Origin: an uncultured Collinsella sp.
GTDB taxonomy: Bacteria; Actinomycetota; Coriobacteriia; Coriobacteriales; Coriobacteriaceae
NCBI GenBank assembly: GCA_958372035.1
Contig: CATXML010000018.1
Span: forward strand, 1 to 13,346
Direction of reading: 5' to 3'
DNA: 13,346 bases
This document shows positions 7,133 to 13,346 of this stretch, in pieces. Every line of letters starts with the position of its first letter. The first letter of the stretch is position 1. The position numbers were made by a program, and so were the translations under genes. A model generated the notes under the pieces. That model did not search any database, was not told where the DNA came from, and saw nothing but the letters and a program-made list of their open reading frames with translations.

Positions 7133-7166
7133 AAAAAGCCGGGTTCCCCTGTTTGGAGAGCCCGGC
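7133..7166 (-). terminator. Rho-independent terminator after the lipoprotein gene
   Basis: On the - strand a GCCGGG/CCCGGC stem (7161-7166 with 7138-7143), extended inward by about three pairs, is followed by five Ts (7137-7133). It lies about 67 bases after the lipoprotein stop. Confidence 0.8.
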
Positions 7167-7189
7167 AATGCATGTTGAAACCGTGAAGA

Positions 7190-7218
7190 GGCGTCCCTCC
7201 TAGCGAATAGGAGACGCC
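7190..7218 (-). terminator. First hairpin after the lipoprotein gene, no T-run
   Basis: GGCGTC/GACGCC (7190-7195 with 7213-7218) plus a further TCCT/AGGA after a 2-nt bulge gives a stable stem 15 bases past the stop. No T-run follows, so it more likely stabilises the 3' end or helps the terminator 24 bases further on. Confidence 0.45.
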
Positions 7219-7232
7219 ACCCCTAGCAATAA

Positions 7233-8243
7233 CTAGCTATTGAGCTTGTTAATGTCGGCGTCGGTGATAGTGCCCTCCTGGCTGGACGATTTATCCTCGG
7301 AAGATGCACCCTCGCTGCTCGAATCGGAGGATGTGGACTCGCCGGATCCGGTGTCGGCCGACTGCACGTCGGCGCCCGAGACCGTCTTGGTGGTGAGGTC
7401 ATAGGGCATCGTGCCGTACCAGACGGAGTGGACCGCCTCGAGCGTGCCATCGACCGTGATACCGTCGAGGGCATCGCTCACGGCACGGCATAGCTCGTCG
7501 TTGGCCGAGAGGCCCGCGACGCCGAGCGTCGAGGGCGTCTCGAGCGTGCCGACGTAAGAGACCTGGCTCATCAGGCGCGCAAGGTAGCCGCCGGCCGTGG
7601 AGTCGCAGATCACGTAGTCGACCTCGCCGGACTCGAGTGCCTCAAAGCACTCGTTGATGTTGGAGAAGGTCTTTTGGTTGGCCGTGATACTCTGCTTGGC
7701 GAGCGCTTCCTGCGAGGCCGAGGAGGTCTGAACGCCCAGGGTAGCGGTGTTAAGCGTTTCGGTGGAAACGCTCAGAGACTCGCCGTCGCTCGTCTTTCCG
7801 AACACTGCCGCAGCGTCGTACAGGCAAGTACCAAGCGCGCTGATGTCACCATCCGTGGAATTGATGTCGCCAATGAAGATGTCGGCCTTTTTGTCGCCAA
7901 GCGCGGAATCGGCAGAAGACGCATTGACGAAGGCAACCTTAAGGCCCATACGGCTTGCAAGGGCACGAGCGGCATCGACCGCATAGCCCGTGAGGTTTCC
8001 GTCGGCGTCCTGCATGGCCTGCGGGGCATCAGACGTATCGAGGGCGACCGTCAGGGTTCCCGGCGTGACCAGGGCATCGTCCGACACCGCCGGCGTGACA
8101 ACCTCGTGCTCGATCTGGTCGATCGTGGGCGTCGTGAACGTGGACAGTGGGTTGAACGCGCATCCGCTCAGACCCAAAACGGCAATGACCGCCGCGGTCC
8201 CAGCACCTAACCGAGCCGCGTGCACCAAGCTGCCCCTCACCAT
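7233..8243 (-). CDS. Family-3-like extracellular solute-binding lipoprotein
   Basis: A 336-residue protein with a lipoprotein signal: hydrophobic stretch about 13-27 and lipobox LSGC with C28. The binding domain (about 60-285) is of the periplasmic-binding type used by amino acid ABC importers, with TLTVALDTSDAPQAM (63-77), GNLTGYAVDAARALASRMGL (82-101) and ADIFIGDINSTDGD (120-133). The conserved Arg that normally holds the amino acid carboxylate after the D-x-x-x-x-x-x-T strand is not seen, so the ligand may differ. The last 45 residues are a Ser/Glu/Asp-rich, probably disordered tail. No permease or ATPase gene is next to it, so it works with a transporter encoded elsewhere or is not a transport protein. 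The ATG at 8243 was chosen because the signal peptide starts there. The frame stays open to 8633, but the added 130 residues would bury the signal sequence; that stretch is treated as a leader. Confidence 0.8.
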   Translation of the reverse strand: MVRGSLVHAARLGAGTAAVIAVLGLSGCAFNPLSTFTTPTIDQIEHEVVTPAVSDDALVTPGTLTVALDTSDAPQAMQDADGNLTGYAVDAARALASRMGLKVAFVNASSADSALGDKKADIFIGDINSTDGDISALGTCLYDAAAVFGKTSDGESLSVSTETLNTATLGVQTSSASQEALAKQSITANQKTFSNINECFEALESGEVDYVICDSTAGGYLARLMSQVSYVGTLETPSTLGVAGLSANDELCRAVSDALDGITVDGTLEAVHSVWYGTMPYDLTTKTVSGADVQSADTGSGESTSSDSSSEGASSEDKSSSQEGTITDADINKLNS

Positions 8244-8568
8244 GTCCACTACCCTGCCTTCTGTGTCGTATACAATCCGTGCGTTGCGCGGAATAACTGG
8301 TTGTTCCCACCAGCTGACCTGGTATTTGACCCCACACTTGCGCACCGGGGTGTTTGCTCGGGAGGCCGCAGCCACCTTCACGACTGGCCCGCTCGCCCGC
8401 GAGGCGGTATTGCCCCAAAGAAAGTAGAACGGACGGTGCGGCTTACATCTAGGACGCGCCATGATCGCGCCGCGCGCACGCGGTCGCTTACGTGGATCCC
8501 TTTGACCGCGTCTGTCTTGGACTAGGATGGACATTTCGTCCGTCCGCAACCACAGCCTGGCAGGAACG
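8244..8568 (-). ncRNA. Candidate structured 5' leader (or separate small RNA) of the lipoprotein gene
   Basis: A transcript from the promoter at 8575-8603 would carry about 325 untranslated bases. Visible pairings on the - strand: an outer CGGACGG/CCGTCCG (8540-8546 with 8430-8436) encloses ACGCGGTC/GACCGCGT (8504-8511 with 8478-8485). Nearer the gene, CTGGT (8313-8309) can pair either with the ACCAG before it (8323-8319) or the ACCAG after it (8301-8297), two mutually exclusive hairpins. I could not match it to tmRNA, RNase P, SRP, 6S, T-box or common riboswitch consensus motifs. The same frame is open throughout, so a coding extension is the alternative. Confidence 0.35.
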
Positions 8569-8574
8569 TAGCGC

Positions 8575-8603
8575 ATTATAGCCAAGTTCAAGCTAAAGTT
8601 TAA
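8575..8603 (-). promoter_or_regulatory. Probable sigma-70-type promoter of the lipoprotein transcript
   Basis: A perfect TATAAT (- strand, 8580-8575) sits 17 bases after TTAAAC (8603-8598), a weak -35. Transcription would start near 8568. Confidence 0.65.
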
Positions 8604-8675
8604 GGTTAGGGGCGTCATTCGCACCGTGAGCACAGATTTTGCAGGTCGGAGCGGACCATTCGTGCCCCCATGAAG

Positions 8676-8723
8676 CCCGGAGCTCCCCTACGGGGAGCTC
8701 CGGGGCGCCCTTCTTAGGGTGCC
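8676..8723. repeat. Two adjacent GC-rich hairpins
   Basis: A perfect 13-bp stem CCCGGAGCTCCCC/GGGGAGCTCCGGG (8676-8688 with 8692-8704) has a 3-nt loop. It touches a second stem GGCGCCC/GGGTGCC (8704-8710 with 8717-8723, one G-T pair). Neither is followed by a T-run. They lie about 75 bases upstream of the lipoprotein promoter's -35 and directly beside the left copy of the 46-nt inverted repeat. Confidence 0.7.
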
Positions 8724-8725
8724 GT

Positions 8726-8940
8726 GGCCAAATAATGGCAAATATGAGTACTGTTACCAATTTAGTAACAGGTAATTTTGGCCTCTCGGACAGGTTTTGC
8801 GCTCAGTGCCGCCAACTTGATGCTTAGTTATTCTACATTTGTTTATTATCTTCTGACTTTACGCCACCTCCGAGTCTTAAATTCCCTGATTTTGCTGTTA
8901 CTGATTTAGTGACAGTACTCATATTTGCCATTTTTTGGCC
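8726..8940. repeat. 215-bp element bounded by 46-nt inverted repeats (MITE-like)
   Basis: The left copy (8726-8771) and the reverse complement of 8895-8940 match at 41 of 46 positions, both starting GGCCAAA and sharing GGCAAATATGAGTACTG. Within each copy the end is a small dyad (CTGTTAC n7 GTAACAG at 8751-8757/8765-8771; one G-T pair in the right copy). The 123 bases between are AT-richer and carry no ORF. No transposase and no clear target-site duplication are seen. It lies 36 bases after the stop of the AbiEi-like protein gene. Confidence 0.7.
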
Positions 8941-8975
8941 AGGGTATATGATTAACCCCCTATTTTCGTCGCGAA

Positions 8976-10085
8976 TTAGACCGGCTTAAGCCCAAAACAC
9001 GCCCGCAGCGTGCTAAGCAACGCCTCTTGCTTCTTCCTGCGGACATCGACACGATTCCGGTACCGCTTTCGCATACGCTGGTGCATGCGCCATGCGAGCG
9101 CTTCCATCGCTTCCATGTCGCAGAGCATTTCGTTGTTGACCGTCGCGACCTCGATTCCCATAGTAATCAAGCCCGTGTTGCGTTTTTCATCATGGATACG
9201 TCCCTTCCGGGAGGAATGGCCCAGCTCACCGTTGTATTCAAGGTCAAACCGGGCTGTTTCCTGATACGCATCGCAAATTGCATGCGGCATCCCTGAGATT
9301 GCCTGCGCGCGGTCATCGAACTCGATCTTGTAGTCGGTCTTAAAAGGACCGCAGGCAAACCCACCATAGGAAAACGGAAGCGAAAACAGAGCGAGCATGA
9401 TGCACTCCATGGGCGAGCGCAGGTTTTCTGACAGGTAGGGGCACAGGCGCAGCAGCTGTTTAGCGGCACTCCCCTTGCATGCGGCAAGGTAATCTGCCAG
9501 GCGATCGGGCGTCAGCACCGGCTCGACTTCAAAGTAGCCCACATCTGGCGGTTGATCCTTATCCTTTGCAAGCCTGTTCACGGTGGGTGAGATGTAGGGA
9601 GGCAGATACTTCCCGCGATCGCTCAGTGAAATCTTGGAACACAGTTCCTGGGCCAGGGCAAACGCCTGGATACAGCCGACCTCGCGGGCGACGGCAACAC
9701 AAAGGGCCTCGGGAGATAGGCTGTACACCCCCGGTTCTACCTCTAGAATCGAGCCGGCAGGCAACCCGGAACACACGGACCAGCCCACGCCAGGCATGCG
9801 GCGGCGCTGCGCCGCAGATCCCACCAGCAAGCACAGATCCTCTTGCACCTCGCCGCCTTTGGCTCCAATTCGCACCAAGTCGGGAAGATAGACATCCTCG
9901 CTCGAAGGCGATGACGTACACAGCACGCGGCGCTCCTCATCGGGCTCAAGGTCCTTCCAGCCGATGTAGCCCATCTGCCGGCGCTCGGCTCGAATCATAC
10001 GCAACGCCGAGGCGCCCGTCAGGATCACGGAAGCCGCTAACTGCTCTTTTGTCGGTTTGTTGCACTGCCTGATTGTTACCGCCAC
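8976..10085 (-). CDS. Probable AbiEi-like protein with PD-(D/E)XK (DUF559/Vsr-like) C-terminal domain
   Basis: Numbering is from the GTG at 10085 (369 residues), chosen because TAGGGG lies 8 bases upstream; TTG at 10103 is the other choice and would overlap comF. The middle (about 101-152) has GWSVCSGLPAGSILEVEPGVYSLSPE, quoted here as SGLPAGS and GVYSLSPE, then QELC. It resembles the AbiEi-like part of a protein type I recall from Coriobacteriia. The C-terminal part fits a PD-(D/E)XK nuclease fold: SPMECIM with E227, ICDAY with D272, then FDLEYNGELGH with D281, E283 and H290, followed by a basic helix KGRIHDEKRNTGLITMGIEV. A basic tail (RKRYRNRVDVRRKK) ends it. It may be a defence or toxin-antitoxin-related protein, but no partner toxin gene is adjacent; it follows comF by 11 bases, so comF transcripts probably cover it. 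Function is uncertain. Confidence 0.65.
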   Translation of the reverse strand: MAVTIRQCNKPTKEQLAASVILTGASALRMIRAERRQMGYIGWKDLEPDEERRVLCTSSPSSEDVYLPDLVRIGAKGGEVQEDLCLLVGSAAQRRRMPGVGWSVCSGLPAGSILEVEPGVYSLSPEALCVAVAREVGCIQAFALAQELCSKISLSDRGKYLPPYISPTVNRLAKDKDQPPDVGYFEVEPVLTPDRLADYLAACKGSAAKQLLRLCPYLSENLRSPMECIMLALFSLPFSYGGFACGPFKTDYKIEFDDRAQAISGMPHAICDAYQETARFDLEYNGELGHSSRKGRIHDEKRNTGLITMGIEVATVNNEMLCDMEAMEALAWRMHQRMRKRYRNRVDVRRKKQEALLSTLRACFGLKPV

Positions 10086-10096
10086 ATGAATCACCC

Positions 10097-10903
10097 CTAC
10101 CAAACGCGTGCGATAGCGAGGCCATCAACGGCCGCGGCACCGGCGCGCTTGAGTTCCGCCGAAGCTGCCGCCATCGTCGCACCCGTGGTGATAACGTCGT
10201 CGATAAGCAGCAGGCGGCGGCCCCGCACGTCCTCAACGGTCTCGTACATGCCTCGTGCGCGTTCACGGCGTTCTTCACGACCGAGTTCACGCTGGTCGCC
10301 ATGGCCGTATTTAACGAGGGCGTCGAGCAACGGAACACCCGACAGCTCGCAAAATGGGCGCGCGATGGCCTCCATATGATCGAAGCCGCGTCGCCGAAAC
10401 GCCGCCGCAGTCGCGGGCACAAACACCACCGCATCGGCGCCGGACAACACACCGCCTAAGCGTTCGGGCGCCGCGACCTGGGCATGTAAGGCGGTGTCGT
10501 ATAGCAGCTCTGCCAGATACGGCGCCAGGCGTCGCTCGCCCGCGTCTTTGTACGCTTTAATGATCCGCGGCAGCGGATGCGCGTAAACGGCACATGCCAG
10601 GCACCGGTCGAGTGCTTCGGCCATCGCCGAGGACGAACCCTCGACCGAGCACTCGGTGCACAGCAAGTCTCCAAACGGGGCGCCGCATCGAGTGCAGCTA
10701 TGCCGCGGGTCGATGAGCGCAAGCGCCGCCAAGCAGTCTTGGCAAATAAGCGCGCCGGAGCGCTCGCAGCCGGCGCATCGCGTAGGCGACAACGCCTCAA
10801 GCGCCTCGTGCGCCGCCAGCTCGGCAAACGGTAGCAATTCGTCCGCAAACGGCAGGATGCCGGCACCTTGCAGGCATCCCAACACATTCAAATATCTCTT
10901 CAC
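10097..10903 (-). CDS. comF: ComF family phosphoribosyltransferase-like protein
   Basis: ComF-type proteins take part in DNA uptake for transformation in competent bacteria; many species without known competence also keep them. The 268-residue protein has an N-terminal double zinc finger: C43-x2-C46, C54-x2-C57, C70-x2-C73 and C82-x2-C85. The C-terminal phosphoribosyltransferase-like half has VPATAAAFRRRGFDHMEAIA (162-181), QRELGREERRERARGMY (204-220) and the PRPP loop LLLIDDVITTGATM (231-244) with its two Asp. It is about 30 residues longer than many homologues owing to an N-terminal extension (1-38). The start is GTG, 7 bases after GGGAGGG; this Shine-Dalgarno lies inside a perfect hairpin. 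It sits downstream of holB-ricT and 11 bases upstream of the AbiEi-like gene. No other competence gene is visible. Confidence 0.9.
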   Translation of the reverse strand: MKRYLNVLGCLQGAGILPFADELLPFAELAAHEALEALSPTRCAGCERSGALICQDCLAALALIDPRHSCTRCGAPFGDLLCTECSVEGSSSAMAEALDRCLACAVYAHPLPRIIKAYKDAGERRLAPYLAELLYDTALHAQVAAPERLGGVLSGADAVVFVPATAAAFRRRGFDHMEAIARPFCELSGVPLLDALVKYGHGDQRELGREERRERARGMYETVEDVRGRRLLLIDDVITTGATMAAASAELKRAGAAAVDGLAIARVW

Positions 10904-10907
10904 GACA

Positions 10908-10941
10908 CAACCCTCCCTACGTTCGGTCGCAGGGAGGGTTG
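10908..10941 (-). promoter_or_regulatory. Hairpin that sequesters the comF Shine-Dalgarno
   Basis: On the - strand CAACCCTCCCT and AGGGAGGGTTG (10941-10931 with 10918-10908) form a perfect 11-bp stem with a 12-nt loop. The second arm contains the only Shine-Dalgarno of comF. No T-run follows, so translational control is more likely than termination. A weaker ACCCC/GGGGT stem lies upstream (10960-10978). Confidence 0.7.
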
Positions 10942-11005
10942 TTGATTCAGTGCTATGGTACCCCGACGCGTTTGGGGTCAGGCAGGTTAAATCCGTTTGC
11001 GGGCG

Positions 11006-12706
11006 CTATTCGCCGGTAGGCGGTTGTGGTGCAGACGAAGACGGGGTCGAACCCTCGCCACCATCTTGACGCGGCTTGCGGGAACGACGACGGCGACGGC
11101 GCTTCTGGCCCTGGTCGGCCGAACCCTCGCCACCACGATCTTCGCGCGACTCGCGTTCGTCGCGAGCAGCGCCGCGCGCGGCCTTGGCAGCCGCCCCTCC
11201 GCCATCTCCGGGGCGACGACGCGTGACCTTGACCTCGCCATCCGAGACCTGATCGGCAACGGAGGGCACCGAGGGCTTTTGCTGCGTGCCCGAGGAATGG
11301 CGGCGACGCGGACGCGGGGTGCGCTCGTCATCGTTGCGCTGCTTGCCACCCTTTTCGGCAGGTGTATCGGAACCCGAACCACCCTTGGGGGCGGCACCGG
11401 CTTCGCGAGCGGCTGCGGCGCGGAAGGCGTCCTCGCGCTCCTCGCTCGACAGATGGCGGCGGCGACGGCGCGTGGGATTCATGCCACCGCCGCGATTTTG
11501 CTGCTGAGGCTGCTGAGCCTCGCGCTCGCGGGAGGAATTCTTGCCTGCGGGAGCGGCCTCGCCGGCATCGCCCGAACCCGAGCGCTTGCGGCGGCGACGT
11601 CCACCGGCAGCCTCCTCAGCCTCGGGTGCCTCGGCCTTGCCGCGACCCTTACCGCGGCCGCGACCCTCGCCCTGGCTCTGACCGGCACGGGTATCGGCGT
11701 CCGCATCGCGACGGCGGCGCTTGGGCATCGACGTGCCGGCCAGACGGTCGGCGCTCGACAGGCCATCGCCCACGTCGACGCCGTTCTCGCGATCGAGTTC
11801 CATGAGCGCCAGGCGCATCTCGGGCGACTCGATGTGCTCGAGCACATCGCGCGTCACGCAGTCGGGGCGGCAATTGCAGCCCTGCTCGGCAGCCTTCTTT
11901 TTGCAGCCCTCCGAGCACGTCATATCGGCCAAGTTGACCTTAAAGACTTTGCCGTTCTCCAGGCGCAACACCAGCTGCTCACGCGGCGTGTCATATTCCT
12001 GGATGCGCGCCTTGCCAAGTGGCGTATCGATAAGTGTCTTCTTTTTGGGCGCGCGGCTCTTAAAGTCCTTGTAGGCCTCGAACTCGTAGCGCAGGCAGCA
12101 CATCAGGCGGCCGCAGACGCCGCTAATCTTGGACGAGTTGAGCGGCAGGTCCTGCTCTTTTGCCATGCGGATCGAAACCGGCTCAAACTGTCCGCCAAAG
12201 CGCGTGCAGCAGAGCTCCTGGCCGCACTGGGCATAGCCGCCCACCAGGCGGGTCTCGTCGCGCACGCCGATCTGGCGCATGTCGACGCGAATGTGCAGCG
12301 TCGAGGACAGGTCCTTGACGAGCTGACGGAAATCGACGCGTTCCTCGGCAGCAAAGTAGAACACGGCCTTCTCGCCGCCAAACAGGTACTCGACGCCGAC
12401 CGGCTTCATCTCGAGGTCGAGCTCCTTGACCAGGCGGCGGAAGTCGACCATGGCCTCGTCACCCTGGATAGCCAGGTCGTCGGCAAGCTGCAGGTCGATG
12501 TCGCTCGCTACGCGCAACACGGGCTTGAGCGGCTGACCGATTTCGTCGAGCGGCACCTCGAAGGGATCGGCCGTGACCAGGCCGATCTCGGTTCCGCGCT
12601 CGGTAGAACAAATGGCATAATCGGCCTCGAGGATATCCAGATCCTGTGGGTCGAACCACAGGTCGCGCGAGGCGTAGGTAAACTTAACGGGTACGACTAA
12701 CGGCAT
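11006..12706 (-). CDS. ricT: PSP1 domain protein (RicT/YaaT) with long Arg-rich disordered tail
   Basis: RicT works with RicA and RicF in Bacillus as an Fe-S-containing partner of RNase Y in mRNA processing. The core (1-290) is a typical PSP1 protein: the sequence GVEYLFGGEKAVFYFAAEER, residues 104-123, and cysteines C161, C166, C167 (QCGQELCC) and C198, C203, C204 (VCGRLMCC), the Fe-S ligand region. Beyond the core comes a second cysteine set C264, C268, C277, C279, C283, and from about 327 to 566 a low-complexity tail with six clusters of three to six arginines (KRRRR, GRRRRKR, TRRRRRH, PRPRRRH, TRRRP, QKRRRRRRSRK), Gly, Ser, Gln and acidic residues. Usual RicT is about 275-300 residues, so nearly half of this protein is extra. 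The start ATG has GGAAGG upstream and overlaps the holB end by 10 bases. RNase Y itself is not in the window; partner genes ricA and ricF are also not seen. Confidence 0.9.
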   Translation of the reverse strand: MPLVVPVKFTYASRDLWFDPQDLDILEADYAICSTERGTEIGLVTADPFEVPLDEIGQPLKPVLRVASDIDLQLADDLAIQGDEAMVDFRRLVKELDLEMKPVGVEYLFGGEKAVFYFAAEERVDFRQLVKDLSSTLHIRVDMRQIGVRDETRLVGGYAQCGQELCCTRFGGQFEPVSIRMAKEQDLPLNSSKISGVCGRLMCCLRYEFEAYKDFKSRAPKKKTLIDTPLGKARIQEYDTPREQLVLRLENGKVFKVNLADMTCSEGCKKKAAEQGCNCRPDCVTRDVLEHIESPEMRLALMELDRENGVDVGDGLSSADRLAGTSMPKRRRRDADADTRAGQSQGEGRGRGKGRGKAEAPEAEEAAGGRRRRKRSGSGDAGEAAPAGKNSSREREAQQPQQQNRGGGMNPTRRRRRHLSSEEREDAFRAAAAREAGAAPKGGSGSDTPAEKGGKQRNDDERTPRPRRRHSSGTQQKPSVPSVADQVSDGEVKVTRRRPGDGGGAAAKAARGAARDERESREDRGGEGSADQGQKRRRRRRSRKPRQDGGEGSTPSSSAPQPPTGE

Positions 12707-13346
12707 TTCAGTGCCTTCCTGATATCGAACAGCATGACCTCGATGGCCAGCTGGGGAGTAACGTTTCTGGCGATGTTGCGCTCGGCGGTTGCGACCGCCT
12801 CGAGCGCCTGGGTGGCACCCGCAACATTCGTCGCCGCGGCAAGCCGCCCGATCGTGTCGCGCACGTCCTCGTTCACAACGTCTGCCGCCTCATCCTGAAG
12901 CGTCAGCAGCACGTCGCGCATGAGCGTCCGCGCGCTCGCCAGCGCTTCCATGATACCCGAACGCTCGCGCGCGTTGAGTTCGCGCTTGTTGCGGTCCTCA
13001 AGCTGCTTCAATGCTCCACGCGACAGGTAGTCGGCATTTTGCTCGAGCACCTTTTCCTGCGTGGACTTGACCTCGGCGAGCGGCGCCTTGACGGCGACGA
13101 TGAGCGACTTGGCGCGACTGAGCACGTCGGCCTCGTCGGCGGCAATGAGTGAGTCGATGGCACGGACCATCTGACGGCGGGCGTCCTGGCGCTCGGCGCT
13201 CTTAAGAAACTCGATGCCGCGTGTGGGGCTTCCCGCCACGGCGACCGCCATGCGGCAACGCGCAGGGTCCTGACCGGTGGCGCGGCTCACGGCCTGCGCG
13301 GCGACGGCGGGCGATACCAGCCGAAACGGCACACACTGGCAACGAC
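12697..13346 (-). CDS. holB: DNA polymerase III delta' subunit, C-terminal part (5' end outside window)
   Basis: Delta' is a clamp-loader subunit that helps place the sliding clamp on DNA. The frame runs off the right edge, so only the last 216 residues or so are present. The first visible residues, RCQCVPFRLVSP, match the sensor/arginine-type SRCQ segment found at the end of the AAA+ domain of delta', and the rest is the helical C-terminal collar domain. A GTG at 13332 is internal, not the start. Its stop overlaps the start of ricT by 10 bases, so the two are translationally coupled, the same order as holB-yaaT in Bacillus, which supports both names. The part seen is diverged, with no further active-site motif. 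Confidence 0.85.
   Translation of the reverse strand, partial: RCQCVPFRLVSPAVAAQAVSRATGQDPARCRMAVAVAGSPTRGIEFLKSAERQDARRQMVRAIDSLIAADEADVLSRAKSLIVAVKAPLAEVKSTQEKVLEQNADYLSRGALKQLEDRNKRELNARERSGIMEALASARTLMRDVLLTLQDEAADVVNEDVRDTIGRLAAATNVAGATQALEAVATAERNIARNVTPQLAIEVMLFDIRKALKCR

Larger units (their letters stand above)
6916..7232. other. 317-base intergenic region upstream of hpf
   Basis: This gap holds, on the - strand in order, the two hairpins after the lipoprotein gene (7218-7190 and 7166-7133), a perfect 8-bp stem (7037-7044 with 7053-7060, CGCACTTT/AAAGTGCG, 8-nt loop) and the hpf leader. No ORF in it looks real. The hpf promoter must lie here, but no -35/-10 pair is good enough to name. 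Confidence 0.6.

Noticed and set aside
8244..8568. tmRNA, 6S RNA, SRP RNA, RNase P RNA or T-box in the leader
   Set aside because: The conserved motifs of these RNAs (for example the SRP GGAA-loop region, RNase P ACAGAA/GAGGAAAGTCC, T-box GGGTGGNACCGCG) were looked for and not found in proper context.
8244..8633. 130-codon N-terminal extension of the lipoprotein
   Set aside because: It would place the signal peptide and lipobox in the middle of the protein and would begin upstream of the TATAAT promoter; kept only as an alternative to the RNA leader.
8639..8827. 62-codon + strand frame
   Set aside because: It crosses the GC hairpins and the inverted repeat, has no ribosome site and no family similarity.
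10997..12700. 567-codon open frame on the + strand
   Set aside because: Antisense to ricT, whose PSP1 cysteine motifs are unmistakable.

Overview
The window looks like a stretch of chromosome from a high-GC, gut-type actinobacterium of the Coriobacteriia, most likely Collinsella or a close relative. The basis is the high GC content, the holB-ricT-comF order, a NAD-type isocitrate dehydrogenase, and a protein of the AbiEi-like/DUF559-like type that I associate with Coriobacteriia. The genus is an inference from memory of the families, not a search. No rRNA, tRNA, CRISPR array, transposase or phage gene was seen.

Layout. (1) Positions 1-640, + strand: the end of a DUF2975 membrane protein and a small YozG-like Cro/C1 regulator, closed by a perfect 15-bp terminator stem. 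Everything else is on the - strand and is described in its own 5'->3' order, from high to low coordinates. (2) 13346-10085: the end of holB (clamp-loader delta'), a RicT/PSP1 protein with a very long Arg-rich tail and an extra cysteine cluster, comF with its Shine-Dalgarno inside a perfect hairpin, and a probable AbiEi-like/PD-(D/E)XK protein ending at 8976. (3) 8975-8244: 732 bases without a gene, holding a pair of inverted 46-nt repeats, two GC hairpins, a promoter with a perfect TATAAT, and a roughly 325-nt structured leader. (4) 8243-7233: a family-3 solute-binding lipoprotein, followed by two hairpins. (5) 6915-6331: long-form hibernation promoting factor with a strong terminator. (6) 6251-1886: degV, then a tightly packed group of four genes: a beta-hydroxyacid dehydrogenase with a His/Cys-rich repeat tail, a small membrane protein, a HEAT-like protein and NAD-isocitrate dehydrogenase. 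(7) 1759-674: a membrane-anchored SurA/PrsA-like protein that converges on the regulator unit.

How the genes fit together. holB-ricT is a conserved replication/RNA-decay neighbourhood (as in Bacillus holB-yaaT). The four-gene group suggests co-expression of NAD-linked carbon oxidation enzymes with a HEAT-like adaptor and a small membrane protein, but no joint pathway can be proved from sequence. HPF and the SurA-like protein are stress and envelope maintenance functions.

Most worth a second look: the three exact-period 36-bp repeats that encode a 12-residue Cys/His metal-binding unit on a dehydrogenase; the 46-nt inverted repeat pair; the long structured leader of the lipoprotein gene; the RicT tail; and the comF hairpin.
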